Shown: positions 51,862 through 59,944, counted from the stretch's first letter. The stretch is 64,000 nucleotides of DNA from a virus (IMGVR_UViG_3300046368_000687:34510-98509); one strand, 5' to 3'. Notes: generated from the sequence alone by a model not told the origin. Translations and numbers: made by a program.

Positions 51862-51946
51862 TCATACGGTGCTTATCGACACGTCATACGGTGGCTATCG
51901 ACGTGTCATACGGTGGTTAACGACAAGTCATACGGGGTCGTATGAC
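51862..51946 (+). repeat. 22-bp-period iterons, right end of the early module
   Basis: TCATACGG starts at 51862, 51884, 51906 and 51928, exactly 22 bp apart; the units are related across their whole length (TCATACGGTG, then a variable TATCGAC core). The last copy is followed by GG and the inverted TCGTATGA (51938-51945). The left cluster at 43258-43299 has the same plan in the other orientation. Confidence 0.9.
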
Positions 51947-52325
51947 ACGGTCACAGTGATATTCTCTAAGTTTTTCAACGATTTACTAGAGTATTTTAAA
52001 CCATTGACCAAGGTAGAAGGAGGCATAGTTCAAATACTTTTGCCAATAAATCCACGAGTGTACACTGTGACTCTAACCTACTACTATAGTCTCTCTCAAC
52101 TATACTCGATGCGTATACACTACAGTTCAAACTCTATACTATACTATACACACAGTGTGAGAACTCTACTCGACTATCTTCTTGACTATTGTTCTCGACT
52201 ATACTATAGTCTATACTAGGATAAATATGTTTGTCGTTGGCTGTTGGAGAGTAGAGAATTGGTGAAATAAAATTGTCCAAGTCCATCACAATAGTCAACG
52301 GCACTCTTCACAAATATCTTAGATG

Positions 52326-52376
52326 CTAACAGCGGGGCCTTTTATACTAATATGTGCTTCACTAACAGCGGGGCCT
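52326..52376 (+). repeat. Two copies of a GC-rich 15-mer
   Basis: CTAACAGCGGGGCCT at 52326-52340 and 52362-52376, 36 bp apart, unusual in composition for the surrounding AT-rich DNA and just before the gene at 52402. Confidence 0.8.
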
Positions 52377-52391
52377 ATACGTATAGTATAT

Positions 52392-52397
52392 TAAATA
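52392..52397 (+). promoter_or_regulatory. Late promoter element abutting start codon
   Basis: TAAATA ends four bases before the ATG at 52402. Confidence 0.5.
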
Positions 52398-52401
52398 GTA
52401 T

Positions 52402-53049
52402 ATGCAGTTTGAAACACCAGAACCTCGTGGACACATCATACACCACAAAGATAGAAGTTTACGACTAGGTGTACCTGTGACTATAGTAGTGGATAAGCCT
52501 AAGTTTAGCACCAACCACAATATACTATCTCCTAGACTATTGTGTAGGGCAATGTTGGACTTGGAACCTAGTACGGATACTATCAGTGTGTGGATAAACT
52601 CAGACTTTAGTGAAGCTGTATACGAACTCTATACTAAAACCTGTACCACTATGGGCGCAGACTATATAGGTTATACAGGAGATACACCAAAATTTTTGCG
52701 CGAAACCACTTGGTGGCCTGTTGCTAGATCGGACACTTCACGTACTGTGATTGGATCGAGTAGTTGGGTATGGCCTTCACGTAGTGTAGAAACTTGTGTA
52801 GCTTGGTTGATTGATCCTAGTGTAGATCCTATAAGTGGATTGACTATAGCTCCTCAGTGGCGGAGAAGGGATAGTGCGAGCATACTAGAAAGACTTAGGG
52901 CTTGGGCGGAGTTGGATTCGACTCGTGTGCTAGGAGAGAACCGTCGCGAAGTTTTTGAAGTCGTGCGTCTTTGCCAGAGGGTACTTGGTTTGCCCACTCA
53001 CGAATTTGAGTATCGTCTGGAGCGGCTCTCAAGAGAAGATCAACTATAG
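52402..53049 (+). CDS. Unknown protein right of the control region
   Basis: 215 residues. Trp- and Arg-rich (TTWWPVARSDTSRTV; SSSWVWPSRSVETC). The C-terminal quarter is a basic/acidic helix whose coding DNA is shared, antiparallel, with the gene at 52895 for 155 bases. No family recognised. Confidence 0.6.
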   Translation: MQFETPEPRGHIIHHKDRSLRLGVPVTIVVDKPKFSTNHNILSPRLLCRAMLDLEPSTDTISVWINSDFSEAVYELYTKTCTTMGADYIGYTGDTPKFLRETTWWPVARSDTSRTVIGSSSWVWPSRSVETCVAWLIDPSVDPISGLTIAPQWRRRDSASILERLRAWAELDSTRVLGENRREVFEVVRLCQRVLGLPTHEFEYRLERLSREDQL

Positions 53050-53293
53050 CACCGTTGGTGTTTACTCCAGTGTTGTGCAGTAAGAATGTGGCTTCTTTGA
53101 GTGCAGCCAGTAGTTCAGGAGCGGCTGCTATACAGTGTGCATTGGCCAGTCTTTGTTCTACAGGAATTGCTCTATTGTCTTTGACCACAGCAATAGTTCT
53201 GTCCAGTGGATCTACTATGGTTAGTCTGTGTTGATTTTGTATACGCCAAGGACCTTCTGAGAGTTCTAGCTGTTTGGTGTAGATGTTGCTCAT
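52895..53293 (-). CDS. Unknown leftward phage protein overlapping its neighbour
   Basis: 132 residues. ANAHCIAAAPELLAALKEA is a frequent pattern in small phage proteins of unknown role. It overlaps the convergent gene at 52402 by 155 bases, long for a compact genome, so one of the two C-termini may be shorter than drawn. Confidence 0.55.
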   Translation of the reverse strand: MSNIYTKQLELSEGPWRIQNQHRLTIVDPLDRTIAVVKDNRAIPVEQRLANAHCIAAAPELLAALKEATFLLHNTGVNTNGAIVDLLLRAAPDDTQIREWANQVPSGKDARLQKLRDGSLLAHESNPTPPKP

Positions 53294-53318
53294 AACACTA
53301 TTTATCGTTAACTACGCA

Positions 53319-53326
53319 TATAAATA
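53319..53326 (+). promoter_or_regulatory. Late promoter element (TATAAATA)
   Basis: Exact TATAAATA ending five bases before the ATG at 53332; it overlaps the alternative ATG at 53326, favouring 53332. Confidence 0.55.
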
Positions 53327-53331
53327 TGTGT

Positions 53332-54333
53332 ATGCACACCTACTTCATCAAGTACCAAGAACTCTATTCAAACAGTGCCAAACTTTGGTACAGCACCGAC
53401 TGTGAAGAGCTGCATGTGTTTGGCTGGCAAGAGAACTGCAACAACTGGATGGAGTGGAGCAAGGGATTTTATCCAAGTGTTGCTAGAGATGCTAGACAGC
53501 TTTGGCAAGATGGAAGGCTGAAGATACACAGTTGTTATAGTCCAATACCTCAAGTGCAGATTTGGCAGGGATTTGATAAAATGTTGGCCTATACCAGTAA
53601 AACTGTACCTGAGGCAACACCTACACATCACTATGTGTGTATGAATCTTACTATGCGTCCACACAGAGCATATCTAATACAAGCATTGGCAAGCAACGGA
53701 GCGTTTGAGTGTGGCAGGATCAGTTGGGGAGATAGAGAACCTCCAATGGATCCAGGTATTCTAAATCAACTACAGCGAAAAACACACAAACAGTATCGTA
53801 CCGAAAAGCCCTGGATAGAACTAGATCAAGTTGAACAGTGGCAGTTGCCTGCAGTATGGGACATGCCTTCACCGCCTGTGAGAGTGTGGGCAGACACTGC
53901 TTTTAATCTAGTAACAGAAACACATCACAACAAAGAAGGCAGCATAGTAACAGAAAAGATATGGCAGCCCATGTGGCATGCTAGACCTGTGCTGTGCAAC
54001 GGACCTGTAGGAGTGCATCAACATCTTATAGACAACGGATATCGTCTTATGGAGGACATAGACTACAGCTTTGACAGTATCCGTGATGAACGAGCCAGAG
54101 TAGAAAGACTAGCACAACAGGTAGCCGAACTCTGCAAACGATTTACACCCGAGGAGCTAGTACTACGCAACAGAGAAGTTGCACTACACAATCAACGTAG
54201 AATACAAGAACAAGTACTAGAAGAAGGAATGCCTTGGGTTGTGACAGCACCTGGACACTGTTCGCCTGGAGCAGCAGGCATGCGAGAACATCTTATAGGA
54301 GTTTGGTATGCAATTCGCAACAGTCGCCGCTAG
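53332..54333 (+). CDS. Glycosyltransferase-like protein, paralogue B
   Basis: 333 residues from the ATG at 53332. NLVTETHHNKEGSIVTEKIW followed by ARPVLCNGPVGVHQHLIDNGY is the same TEK...P...LxxxGY pattern as in genes 42025 and 54308. The N-terminal half begins with an aromatic-rich domain. Overlaps paralogue C by 26 bases. Probably acts on glycan or nucleotide-sugar; not proven. Confidence 0.6.
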   Translation: MHTYFIKYQELYSNSAKLWYSTDCEELHVFGWQENCNNWMEWSKGFYPSVARDARQLWQDGRLKIHSCYSPIPQVQIWQGFDKMLAYTSKTVPEATPTHHYVCMNLTMRPHRAYLIQALASNGAFECGRISWGDREPPMDPGILNQLQRKTHKQYRTEKPWIELDQVEQWQLPAVWDMPSPPVRVWADTAFNLVTETHHNKEGSIVTEKIWQPMWHARPVLCNGPVGVHQHLIDNGYRLMEDIDYSFDSIRDERARVERLAQQVAELCKRFTPEELVLRNREVALHNQRRIQEQVLEEGMPWVVTAPGHCSPGAAGMREHLIGVWYAIRNSRR

Positions 54334-55360
54334 AGAAGATCTAGCAACCAATCCACATTTGTTGCACTCAAGTCAAGCACTTGTATACTTTGATGTAGGT
54401 GAAGAAGCAACTACTCCACAAGACCTTGTGAGATATGAACTGGCAGTGGGTAAAGATCGTCATAGGCCACGATTCTTGCTTGATCAGTTGCGCAACAAAA
54501 TACGCAGCAGAACATTTGAATACTGGCACAACAGCTCAAATCCTAGTATGTCCTCTGAAGAGTTTTACAGACACAGTTGGAGTGCATACGACTGGTATAT
54601 AGGATATCAAACTCCTCATCCGTTGAGCGAGCCTAAAATACACTATCACAGTCAGAATAGAATAGCAAAGCCACATAGAACACAGTTGGTAAAAGCATTG
54701 TGGAGCATGGACAGGTTTGCTCACGGCACTGTTAGCTACACACAGGATAGAACAGCAGAATGGAAAGACTATGCGGATCCTCAACCACCAGGCGGAGATA
54801 CTTGGCAAGAGAATGTACTAGGATGGCTACCCAGTGCAGACTTGGACATGGATCTAGTACCAGAGATGTGCAACAACCCGCCGCCGCCACTAGACTATTG
54901 GGCAAACGCAGCCTTTAACATAACCACAGAAACTATTATAAAGTATGCTAACCTAACAGAAAAGACCTGGAGTAATACTATTTGGGCTAGGCCGTGGATA
55001 GGTGTTGGAGGCGCAGGACTGCATGAATTGTATAGTTCACAGGGCTATGAACTATTGCCGCATATAGACTATGCATTTGATGCACTGCCATTTACAATGG
55101 ATAGAGTACGTGGTGTTGTAGATAATGTTAAAAACCTGCTTGACAATGACCCTGTAGAAGTGTACAATAGTTTTAAACCCACAGTAGAAAGAAACAGACT
55201 AGAATTACTCAAAAAGATAGCACTAACTCCGCTACCTGATCTACTGCACAAAGATGGATATCAATGGATGCCAGCAGCAGAACTTATGAGACAAACAGTT
55301 TTTAAAGCACGTGGGCAAGCACAACAGCTTTTGGAAGACTACCCAAATATAGGCTGGTAA
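54308..55360 (+). CDS. Glycosyltransferase-like protein, paralogue C
   Basis: 350 residues. FNITTETIIKYANLTEKTWS, then ARPWIGVGGAGLHELYSSQGY and HIDYAFDALPF, parallels paralogue B closely (HLIDNGYRLMEDIDYSFDSI), so B and C are a tandem duplication. The N-terminal halves also share WxxxxPSxxxxY-type aromatic spacing. Confidence 0.62.
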   Translation: MQFATVAAREDLATNPHLLHSSQALVYFDVGEEATTPQDLVRYELAVGKDRHRPRFLLDQLRNKIRSRTFEYWHNSSNPSMSSEEFYRHSWSAYDWYIGYQTPHPLSEPKIHYHSQNRIAKPHRTQLVKALWSMDRFAHGTVSYTQDRTAEWKDYADPQPPGGDTWQENVLGWLPSADLDMDLVPEMCNNPPPPLDYWANAAFNITTETIIKYANLTEKTWSNTIWARPWIGVGGAGLHELYSSQGYELLPHIDYAFDALPFTMDRVRGVVDNVKNLLDNDPVEVYNSFKPTVERNRLELLKKIALTPLPDLLHKDGYQWMPAAELMRQTVFKARGQAQQLLEDYPNIGW

Positions 55361-55384
55361 ATATTATTCAATAAGGAGTTTCCA

Positions 55385-55570
55385 ATGAGTAATCTTACAA
55401 AACTTACAGTTGACTTAGAAGTAGGTCAAACCATATTAGTCGGTAAAAACAGAGAACCGGCACAAATTACAAAGATAGAATATTTTGAAAGAACAGGTGA
55501 GATTAGTTTAGGAACTACCAAAGGAAAACGAAAAGCCTTGACCTTTAGTATACCTACCAAAGAAATATAA
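55385..55570 (+). CDS. Small beta-rich protein
   Basis: 61 residues, ribosome site AAGGAG. Short alternation of strand-like segments (LEVGQTILVGKNREP, ITKIEYF) suggests a small OB or SH3-like fold. Followed by a late promoter element. Function unknown. Confidence 0.6.
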   Translation: MSNLTKLTVDLEVGQTILVGKNREPAQITKIEYFERTGEISLGTTKGKRKALTFSIPTKEI

Positions 55571-55573
55571 ATA
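55566..55573 (+). promoter_or_regulatory. Late promoter element (TATAAATA)
   Basis: Exact TATAAATA ending four bases before the ATG at 55578. Confidence 0.55.
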
Positions 55574-55577
55574 CAGT

Positions 55578-55823
55578 ATGAAGATTGAACACCTATTAGA
55601 AGACGAAGAACTTGCTGAATGGAAAGCCAGCAAAGAACTATGCAAAAGCTCAAAACCTGATAGTGCTATTGGTGCTAGTGCGTTGAGCAGTTGCAAGAGT
55701 CAAGGTTTGCGTGGTCGAGATAGTAAAGTAAAAGCACGTTACGGCGGCAGTAAGAAACGCAGGAAAATCAAAGGCAAGGTTAAAGGTGCAGCACACGGCG
55801 GTCCATTACCAGACTATTCATAG
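55578..55823 (+). CDS. Small basic protein
   Basis: 81 residues. ASALSSCKSQGLRGRDSKVK is a recognisable short pattern shared among small phage proteins; the C-terminus is Lys/Gly-rich (GSKKRRKIKGKVKGAAHGG). Possible nucleic-acid-binding or virion-core protein. Late promoter immediately upstream. Confidence 0.6.
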   Translation: MKIEHLLEDEELAEWKASKELCKSSKPDSAIGASALSSCKSQGLRGRDSKVKARYGGSKKRRKIKGKVKGAAHGGPLPDYS

Positions 55824-55832
55824 GAGTCTACA

Positions 55833-56360
55833 TTGAAACGCACAGGAAAGTTCCTAGTATCATCACCTACTCTCAAAGGATTCTTTAACAACACAGTAGT
55901 TTTTATATTTGAAGAAACACCTGCAGGTGCAACAGGTCTAGTGATCAATCGAATGAGTGGAAAGTATCTTAGCGATTTACTTCAACAACACGGCATCAAC
56001 TATCCAAACAACATTGATCCAATACACATAGGTGGACCTGTAAATCCTATGAGTATAATGATGATGCACACAGAAGACTTTGTCAGTTCTAATACACTGT
56101 TTCTTGACAAGGGTGTAAATATCTCTAGTGATGATTTGATGTTTGAAAAACTTGTAAGTCAACAACGTCCAGATGCCTTTAAAATTTGTGCAGGATTAAC
56201 ACAATGGTCACCTGGGCAGCTTGAGAAAGAAATTAAAGTAGACAAAGCATGGCTAGTAACTGACCTGCCTCCTAGACTAATATGGGATACAAAAGCAGGT
56301 AGTGTATGGCAAGCATCAATGGATCACATTAGCAAGTCAATGTTTGATCAGTATATATGA
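55833..56360 (+). CDS. YqgE/AlgH-family (UPF0301) protein
   Basis: 175 residues, TTG start behind AGGAGTCT. LVSSPTLKGFFNNTVVFIFEE, then GATGLVINRMSG and HIGGPVNP, match the three blocks of YqgE/AlgH. The family is usually chromosomal in proteobacteria and its molecular role is unsettled (AlgH was linked to alginate regulation in Pseudomonas). A host-derived copy in a phage is unusual. Confidence 0.85.
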   Translation: MKRTGKFLVSSPTLKGFFNNTVVFIFEETPAGATGLVINRMSGKYLSDLLQQHGINYPNNIDPIHIGGPVNPMSIMMMHTEDFVSSNTLFLDKGVNISSDDLMFEKLVSQQRPDAFKICAGLTQWSPGQLEKEIKVDKAWLVTDLPPRLIWDTKAGSVWQASMDHISKSMFDQYI

Positions 56361-56917
56361 AATCAGCAACTAATATTGGTGTAATGGACACAGTAGATTG
56401 GCAGGAGTTCTGTTCAAGCCTGCTTGAACAAGTGCCTGCTACAATTGCTCCGCACACAGGACTAGGGTATGTAGACGGCGAGCTAGAAACAGTAACCAAG
56501 CCCGAAGATCTAGAAGCTACTCTATCAACTTGGGACGCAGCTGGCTATAAAAAAGTAAGCGAAGGTGGTAGTGCAGAATGGTATATGTTCTATCCAGGAA
56601 TAAACTTTGATCAAAGTGTGCAGGAACGTCTTATGGATTTTATGGGCGTACAAGATGCTAACGCCTGTTGGGTAAGTATGATCAAGCCAGGCTTCTGTTG
56701 TCCGTGGCATATAGATCAGCATGAGCTTCGCAGCTTTGGTTTAGGACGCTATCATGTCCACATCAACCCCCCAGAGATGGGTCACGTCTTTATGATAGAA
56801 GATGATTACTATATCAATCAACCAGTTGGTACAGTATACAAATGGCGTGACCCATTCATTTGGCATGCAGGCTTCAATGGCGGACGCACACCAAAACTAT
56901 TACTTAATTTTGTATAA
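56357..56917 (+). CDS. 2-oxoglutarate/Fe(II) oxygenase-like protein
   Basis: 186 residues. WHIDQHE (H118, D120), a distal IWHAGFNGG (H170) and R177 give the HxD...H plus Arg set of the double-stranded beta-helix oxygenases; the layout is close to aspartyl/asparaginyl beta-hydroxylase-like proteins. Overlaps the YqgE-like gene by 4 bases. A hydroxylase of protein or glycan is possible. Confidence 0.78.
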   Translation: MKSATNIGVMDTVDWQEFCSSLLEQVPATIAPHTGLGYVDGELETVTKPEDLEATLSTWDAAGYKKVSEGGSAEWYMFYPGINFDQSVQERLMDFMGVQDANACWVSMIKPGFCCPWHIDQHELRSFGLGRYHVHINPPEMGHVFMIEDDYYINQPVGTVYKWRDPFIWHAGFNGGRTPKLLLNFV

Positions 56918-56979
56918 AAAGGTTGACAATACCTAAATAGTATAGTAGTCTTAATAAATACTACATAAAGGATAGAAAG

Positions 56980-57345
56980 ATGCTAAGATTAATCGCCTTG
57001 GCATTTATATTGTGCCTAACCGCTCCAATTGTAAGTGCCCAAGACCAACAAGCCAAAACATTTTATACAAAACAACCTTGCGCTCCGTTTGCAGAGATGT
57101 TGAAGACACCTGCCAAGTACGGAGAGTCGATGCTGTTCACAGGTACCGGACTACAATTTGGTATGCAAGGCAACCAACCGTTTACAGGAGGTATGTTCTT
57201 CTTTACAAATCAAGACACAGGCACTTGGACAATGTTACAAGTATACGGCGATGGCTATGCTTGTATGGTAGCAAACGGTAGAGACTTTGCACCTTATGTA
57301 GGCGGGCAACCAGACTTTAAAAATACAGAGAAGGACGGATTGTAA
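56980..57345 (+). CDS. Secreted or periplasmic small protein
   Basis: 121 residues with a clear signal peptide (positively charged start, hydrophobic core, IVSA before Gln21). The mature part has Cys at about 33 and 94, which could form a disulphide, and MLFTGTGLQFGMQGNQPF. Preceded by a TAAATA element (56956) and GGATAGAAAG. Function unknown; the coupling to the next gene suggests a shared envelope role. Confidence 0.7.
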   Translation: MLRLIALAFILCLTAPIVSAQDQQAKTFYTKQPCAPFAEMLKTPAKYGESMLFTGTGLQFGMQGNQPFTGGMFFFTNQDTGTWTMLQVYGDGYACMVANGRDFAPYVGGQPDFKNTEKDGL

Positions 57346-57536
57346 TGTGGGCATTGGTTTTTATATACTTTTATGATACAACTCCTTATATTGAAGCAGT
57401 GACAGTACATACTAGTATGGTAGAATGTTTCCATGCACGTGAAGCACTTAGTGACGAAGTAGGTAAAGGCGCCGGTTATTTCAAAGCAGGACAGCAAGCA
57501 CTCTGTATTAACCTCAACGAAGATACCAGTACATAA
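57345..57536 (+). CDS. Small protein with N-terminal membrane segment
   Basis: 63 residues, one-base overlap with the secreted protein. First 10 residues (MWALVFIYFY) are hydrophobic. Two Cys at about 28 and 54. Function unknown. Confidence 0.6.
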   Translation: MWALVFIYFYDTTPYIEAVTVHTSMVECFHAREALSDEVGKGAGYFKAGQQALCINLNEDTST

Positions 57537-57539
57537 ATA
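57534..57539 (+). promoter_or_regulatory. Late promoter element abutting start codon
   Basis: TAAATA ends five bases before the ATG at 57545. Confidence 0.5.
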
Positions 57540-57544
57540 TCTTT

Positions 57545-58057
57545 ATGAGCGACACCTTAGTTATTAATGCAGACGGACAGCCTGTAAGTTATCTACCACT
57601 TAGTGCAGTACAATGGCGAGAAGCTATTCTTTACATGTATCACGACAAGTGTACAGTATTAGATTGGTACGACGATTGGATCGTACGGAGCCCCCGGTGG
57701 GAAACGAGAGTGCCGGCGGTTATAATGCTAAAAGATTTCCTCCGGCGCACCAGGAACCCTAGATTTAGCAAAAACAACCTTTACTTACGTGACCAATACA
57801 CTTGCCAATATTGTAACAACCCATTTCCCAAAGCTCAACTAACTGTAGACCATGTACTTCCTATCAGTCATGGTGGTAAAACAAGTTGGACTAATTGTGT
57901 TTGTGCATGTGGTCCTTGTAATAGTAGAAAGAGCAATAAGCTAAACATTAGTCCTATCAACAAGCCTTACAAGCCAGGATACTACGAACTTGCTAGGAAA
58001 CGAAAGTTAATGGATATTCAAGTAAAACATCCAAGTTGGGAACAGTGGCTTGTTTAG
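57545..58057 (+). CDS. HNH endonuclease
   Basis: 170 residues. CQYC (87-90) and CGPC (122-125) are the zinc-binding pairs; DH (102-103), N117 and N126 complete the HNH active site. Similar stand-alone HNH proteins are common in phages and bacteria. Late promoter at the start implies late expression, and a role in packaging or DNA processing is possible. Confidence 0.88.
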   Translation: MSDTLVINADGQPVSYLPLSAVQWREAILYMYHDKCTVLDWYDDWIVRSPRWETRVPAVIMLKDFLRRTRNPRFSKNNLYLRDQYTCQYCNNPFPKAQLTVDHVLPISHGGKTSWTNCVCACGPCNSRKSNKLNISPINKPYKPGYYELARKRKLMDIQVKHPSWEQWLV

Positions 58058-58275
58058 ATACGTCTAACAACTATTACTCCGTAGCGATCCATTGCTACTT
58101 CTTCACAGTCTATTCTTTTAATTACAGTTTCAACTAAACTAATCATAGCAGGACTGTTACCGCAAATAATTGTAAGCGGTAACAGCTTTTGATTCATTAG
58201 TATAAAGTTTTCTACCTTGTAGTCAACTTCGTAGTGCCTAACTCCGTGTAGGTCTAATTTATTTGAACCAAGCAA
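58054..58275 (-). CDS. Smr-domain-like protein
   Basis: About 73 residues. [12 protein letters not shown] opens the domain and II-C-G-N-S and IVV strands follow, the layout of Smr (MutS2 C-terminal) nuclease-like domains. No ATG is available; a TTG at 58275 gives the shortest reading that keeps the LDLHG motif. Downstream member of the hemA transcript, ending 4 bases from the HNH gene tail-to-tail. Confidence 0.5.
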   Translation of the reverse strand: MLGSNKLDLHGVRHYEVDYKVENFILMNQKLLPLTIICGNSPAMISLVETVIKRIDCEEVAMDRYGVIVVRRI

Positions 58276-58675
58276 CCTTTTCGCCTGCTTTGACTCTGCG
58301 TTCCTGTTCTGCAACAGTACCTGGGTAGCGCCATGCCCATATAGCAACTAGTGCCATAAATCCTCCGCTCCACGCAACAGCTTTAATATTCTCTGTTGTA
58401 AACCAAAGGAATGCAAGAGAACTTGCCATTACTATTACCATTAGGTATTTGCCTTTGGTCGGAAACACTTTCTTTTGTACCCAATTAGTTAGGAACGGTC
58501 CAAAGTATTTGTGATTGTATAACCAGTCATGCATCCGCTGACTACTTTTACTAAAGCAGTATGCAGCCATTACTAGGAAAATACTAAATGGTATTCCAGG
58601 TACTACTACACCTACATAAGCCATACCCAAGCAAAAGAAGCCTGCGATTAGCCATAACGTTTTACGTATATTCAT
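58259..58675 (-). CDS. DUF454 (YbaN-like) membrane protein
   Basis: 138 residues with several membrane spans. [20 protein letters not shown], then [17 protein letters not shown] and FGPFLTNWV, match the YbaN/DUF454 pattern, known in bacteria next to heme genes in some cases. Overlaps hemA by 14 bases and the Smr-like gene by 17, so it is a member of the hemA operon. Confidence 0.85.
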   Translation of the reverse strand: MNIRKTLWLIAGFFCLGMAYVGVVVPGIPFSIFLVMAAYCFSKSSQRMHDWLYNHKYFGPFLTNWVQKKVFPTKGKYLMVIVMASSLAFLWFTTENIKAVAWSGGFMALVAIWAWRYPGTVAEQERRVKAGEKVAWFK

Positions 58676-59864
58676 CTATAACCTTTCTTACTGCCATTAC
58701 ACAGTCACTTATCATAGCATCAGTGTGCAATGGTGTAGGAGCAAAACGTAACCTTTCCTCGCCTACTGGTACTGTTGGATAGTTAATAGGCTGTACATAC
58801 AGTCCATAGTCATCCAGCAATACATCACTGATACGTTTACATTTAACAGCATCTCTAATCATCACAGGCACAATGTGGGTAGTGGTTGTCTTTGCTACTT
58901 CGATGCCTTTTGCTTCAAAGCCACACTTCAAACGCTGTGCTTGCCGTTGATGCTGTTCTCTTAACTCAGGATGATCCTGTAACCATTTAATACTTGCTAA
59001 AGCACCTGCACATAGAACAGGCGATAAAGAAGTAGTGAATATAAAGCCTGATGCGATCAAGCGTATTGCATCAATAACACTTGCTTCACCTGCTATATAT
59101 CCACCAGTAACACCTATGGCTTTACCTAGTGTGCCATTTACAATGTCAACACGATCTTGAACACCTAGTTTTTCTAACTGCCCTGCTCCACGCTTACCAT
59201 ACAAACCTACTGCATGAACTTCATCGATATATGTGATGGCATTGTATTTTTCTGCTAAGTCACAAATTGCTTCAATTGGAGATACATCGCCGTCCATGCT
59301 ATACACAGACTCAAACACTATGCAAGGGGTGTGTCCGGAGGCTCGTGCCTGCTCCAATTGTTGCTCTAATTGCTTCATATCGTTGTGCTGCCATATAGAT
59401 TTGTCAGCACCACTATGTCGGATACCCTGTATGAGGCTTGCGTGATTTTTACTATCACTCAAAAACATAATGTTGGGAACGATCTTGTTTAGCGCAATTA
59501 GACTCCATTCATTTGCAACATAAGCACTAGAAAAGAGTAGAGCACTTTTTTTACTATGTAACACTGCAAGCTCTGCTTCTAGAGCAACATGATAATGACT
59601 TGTGCCACTTATATTCCGAGTGCCGCCTGAGCCTGCTCCGGTCTGTTCTAATGCAGTATGCATAGCATCAATCACTACCTTATGTTGTCCCATACCGAGG
59701 TAATCATTACTACACCAATTGACGATTTCTTTAATTGCGTACTTTCCATACCAAATATTTTTAGGAAATTTTCCACGTTCACGTAGTATATCGTTGAACA
59801 CACGATAGTTCCCGTCAGCTTTAAATTTTTCTATGATATCCTCGAAAGGTGTTAAATTAATCAT
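58662..59864 (-). CDS. hemA: 5-aminolevulinate synthase
   Basis: 400 residues, full family length (about 405). It condenses glycine and succinyl-CoA to 5-aminolevulinate (C4 pathway), typical of alphaproteobacteria. [11 protein letters not shown] (79-89), IDEVHAVG (213-220) and the PLP-binding NGTLGKAIG (K248) are intact, as is the C-terminal [11 protein letters not shown]. The gene reads leftward with DUF454 and Smr-like genes behind it. Likely host-derived metabolic gene. Confidence 0.96.
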   Translation of the reverse strand: MINLTPFEDIIEKFKADGNYRVFNDILRERGKFPKNIWYGKYAIKEIVNWCSNDYLGMGQHKVVIDAMHTALEQTGAGSGGTRNISGTSHYHVALEAELAVLHSKKSALLFSSAYVANEWSLIALNKIVPNIMFLSDSKNHASLIQGIRHSGADKSIWQHNDMKQLEQQLEQARASGHTPCIVFESVYSMDGDVSPIEAICDLAEKYNAITYIDEVHAVGLYGKRGAGQLEKLGVQDRVDIVNGTLGKAIGVTGGYIAGEASVIDAIRLIASGFIFTTSLSPVLCAGALASIKWLQDHPELREQHQRQAQRLKCGFEAKGIEVAKTTTTHIVPVMIRDAVKCKRISDVLLDDYGLYVQPINYPTVPVGEERLRFAPTPLHTDAMISDCVMAVRKVIDEYT

Positions 59865-59944
59865 TATATACTCACTTTATGGTAAAATTATTTATCAAAT
59901 CCAAAGTTAAGTGATGTTATAACTGTTTAGTTGGGTTATAATAC

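Larger units (their letters stand above)
51163..52401. other. 1.2-kb non-coding control region / candidate origin
   Basis: No convincing gene. Contains five spaced 14-bp palindromes (51308-51443), TATA-rich tracts with repeated TATAGTATA near 51655-51730 and 52080-52215, the 22-bp iterons (51862-51945), a repeated 15-mer (52326-52376), and two 14-bp TAACCTATTGATTT copies exactly 400 bp apart (51190 and 51590). A + strand frame at 51815-52219 is low-complexity and judged spurious. Confidence 0.7.

Noticed and set aside
51815-52219. Open frame of 134 codons in the control region
   Set aside because: Low-complexity, Tyr/Leu/Ser-rich product spanning the iterons and TATA tracts, with no ribosome site; it is an expected by-product of the repeats.
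56923-56951. Possible sigma70-type promoter before the secreted protein
   Set aside because: TTGACA is present, but the best -10 is at a poor distance; a TAAATA element closer to the gene is a better candidate.
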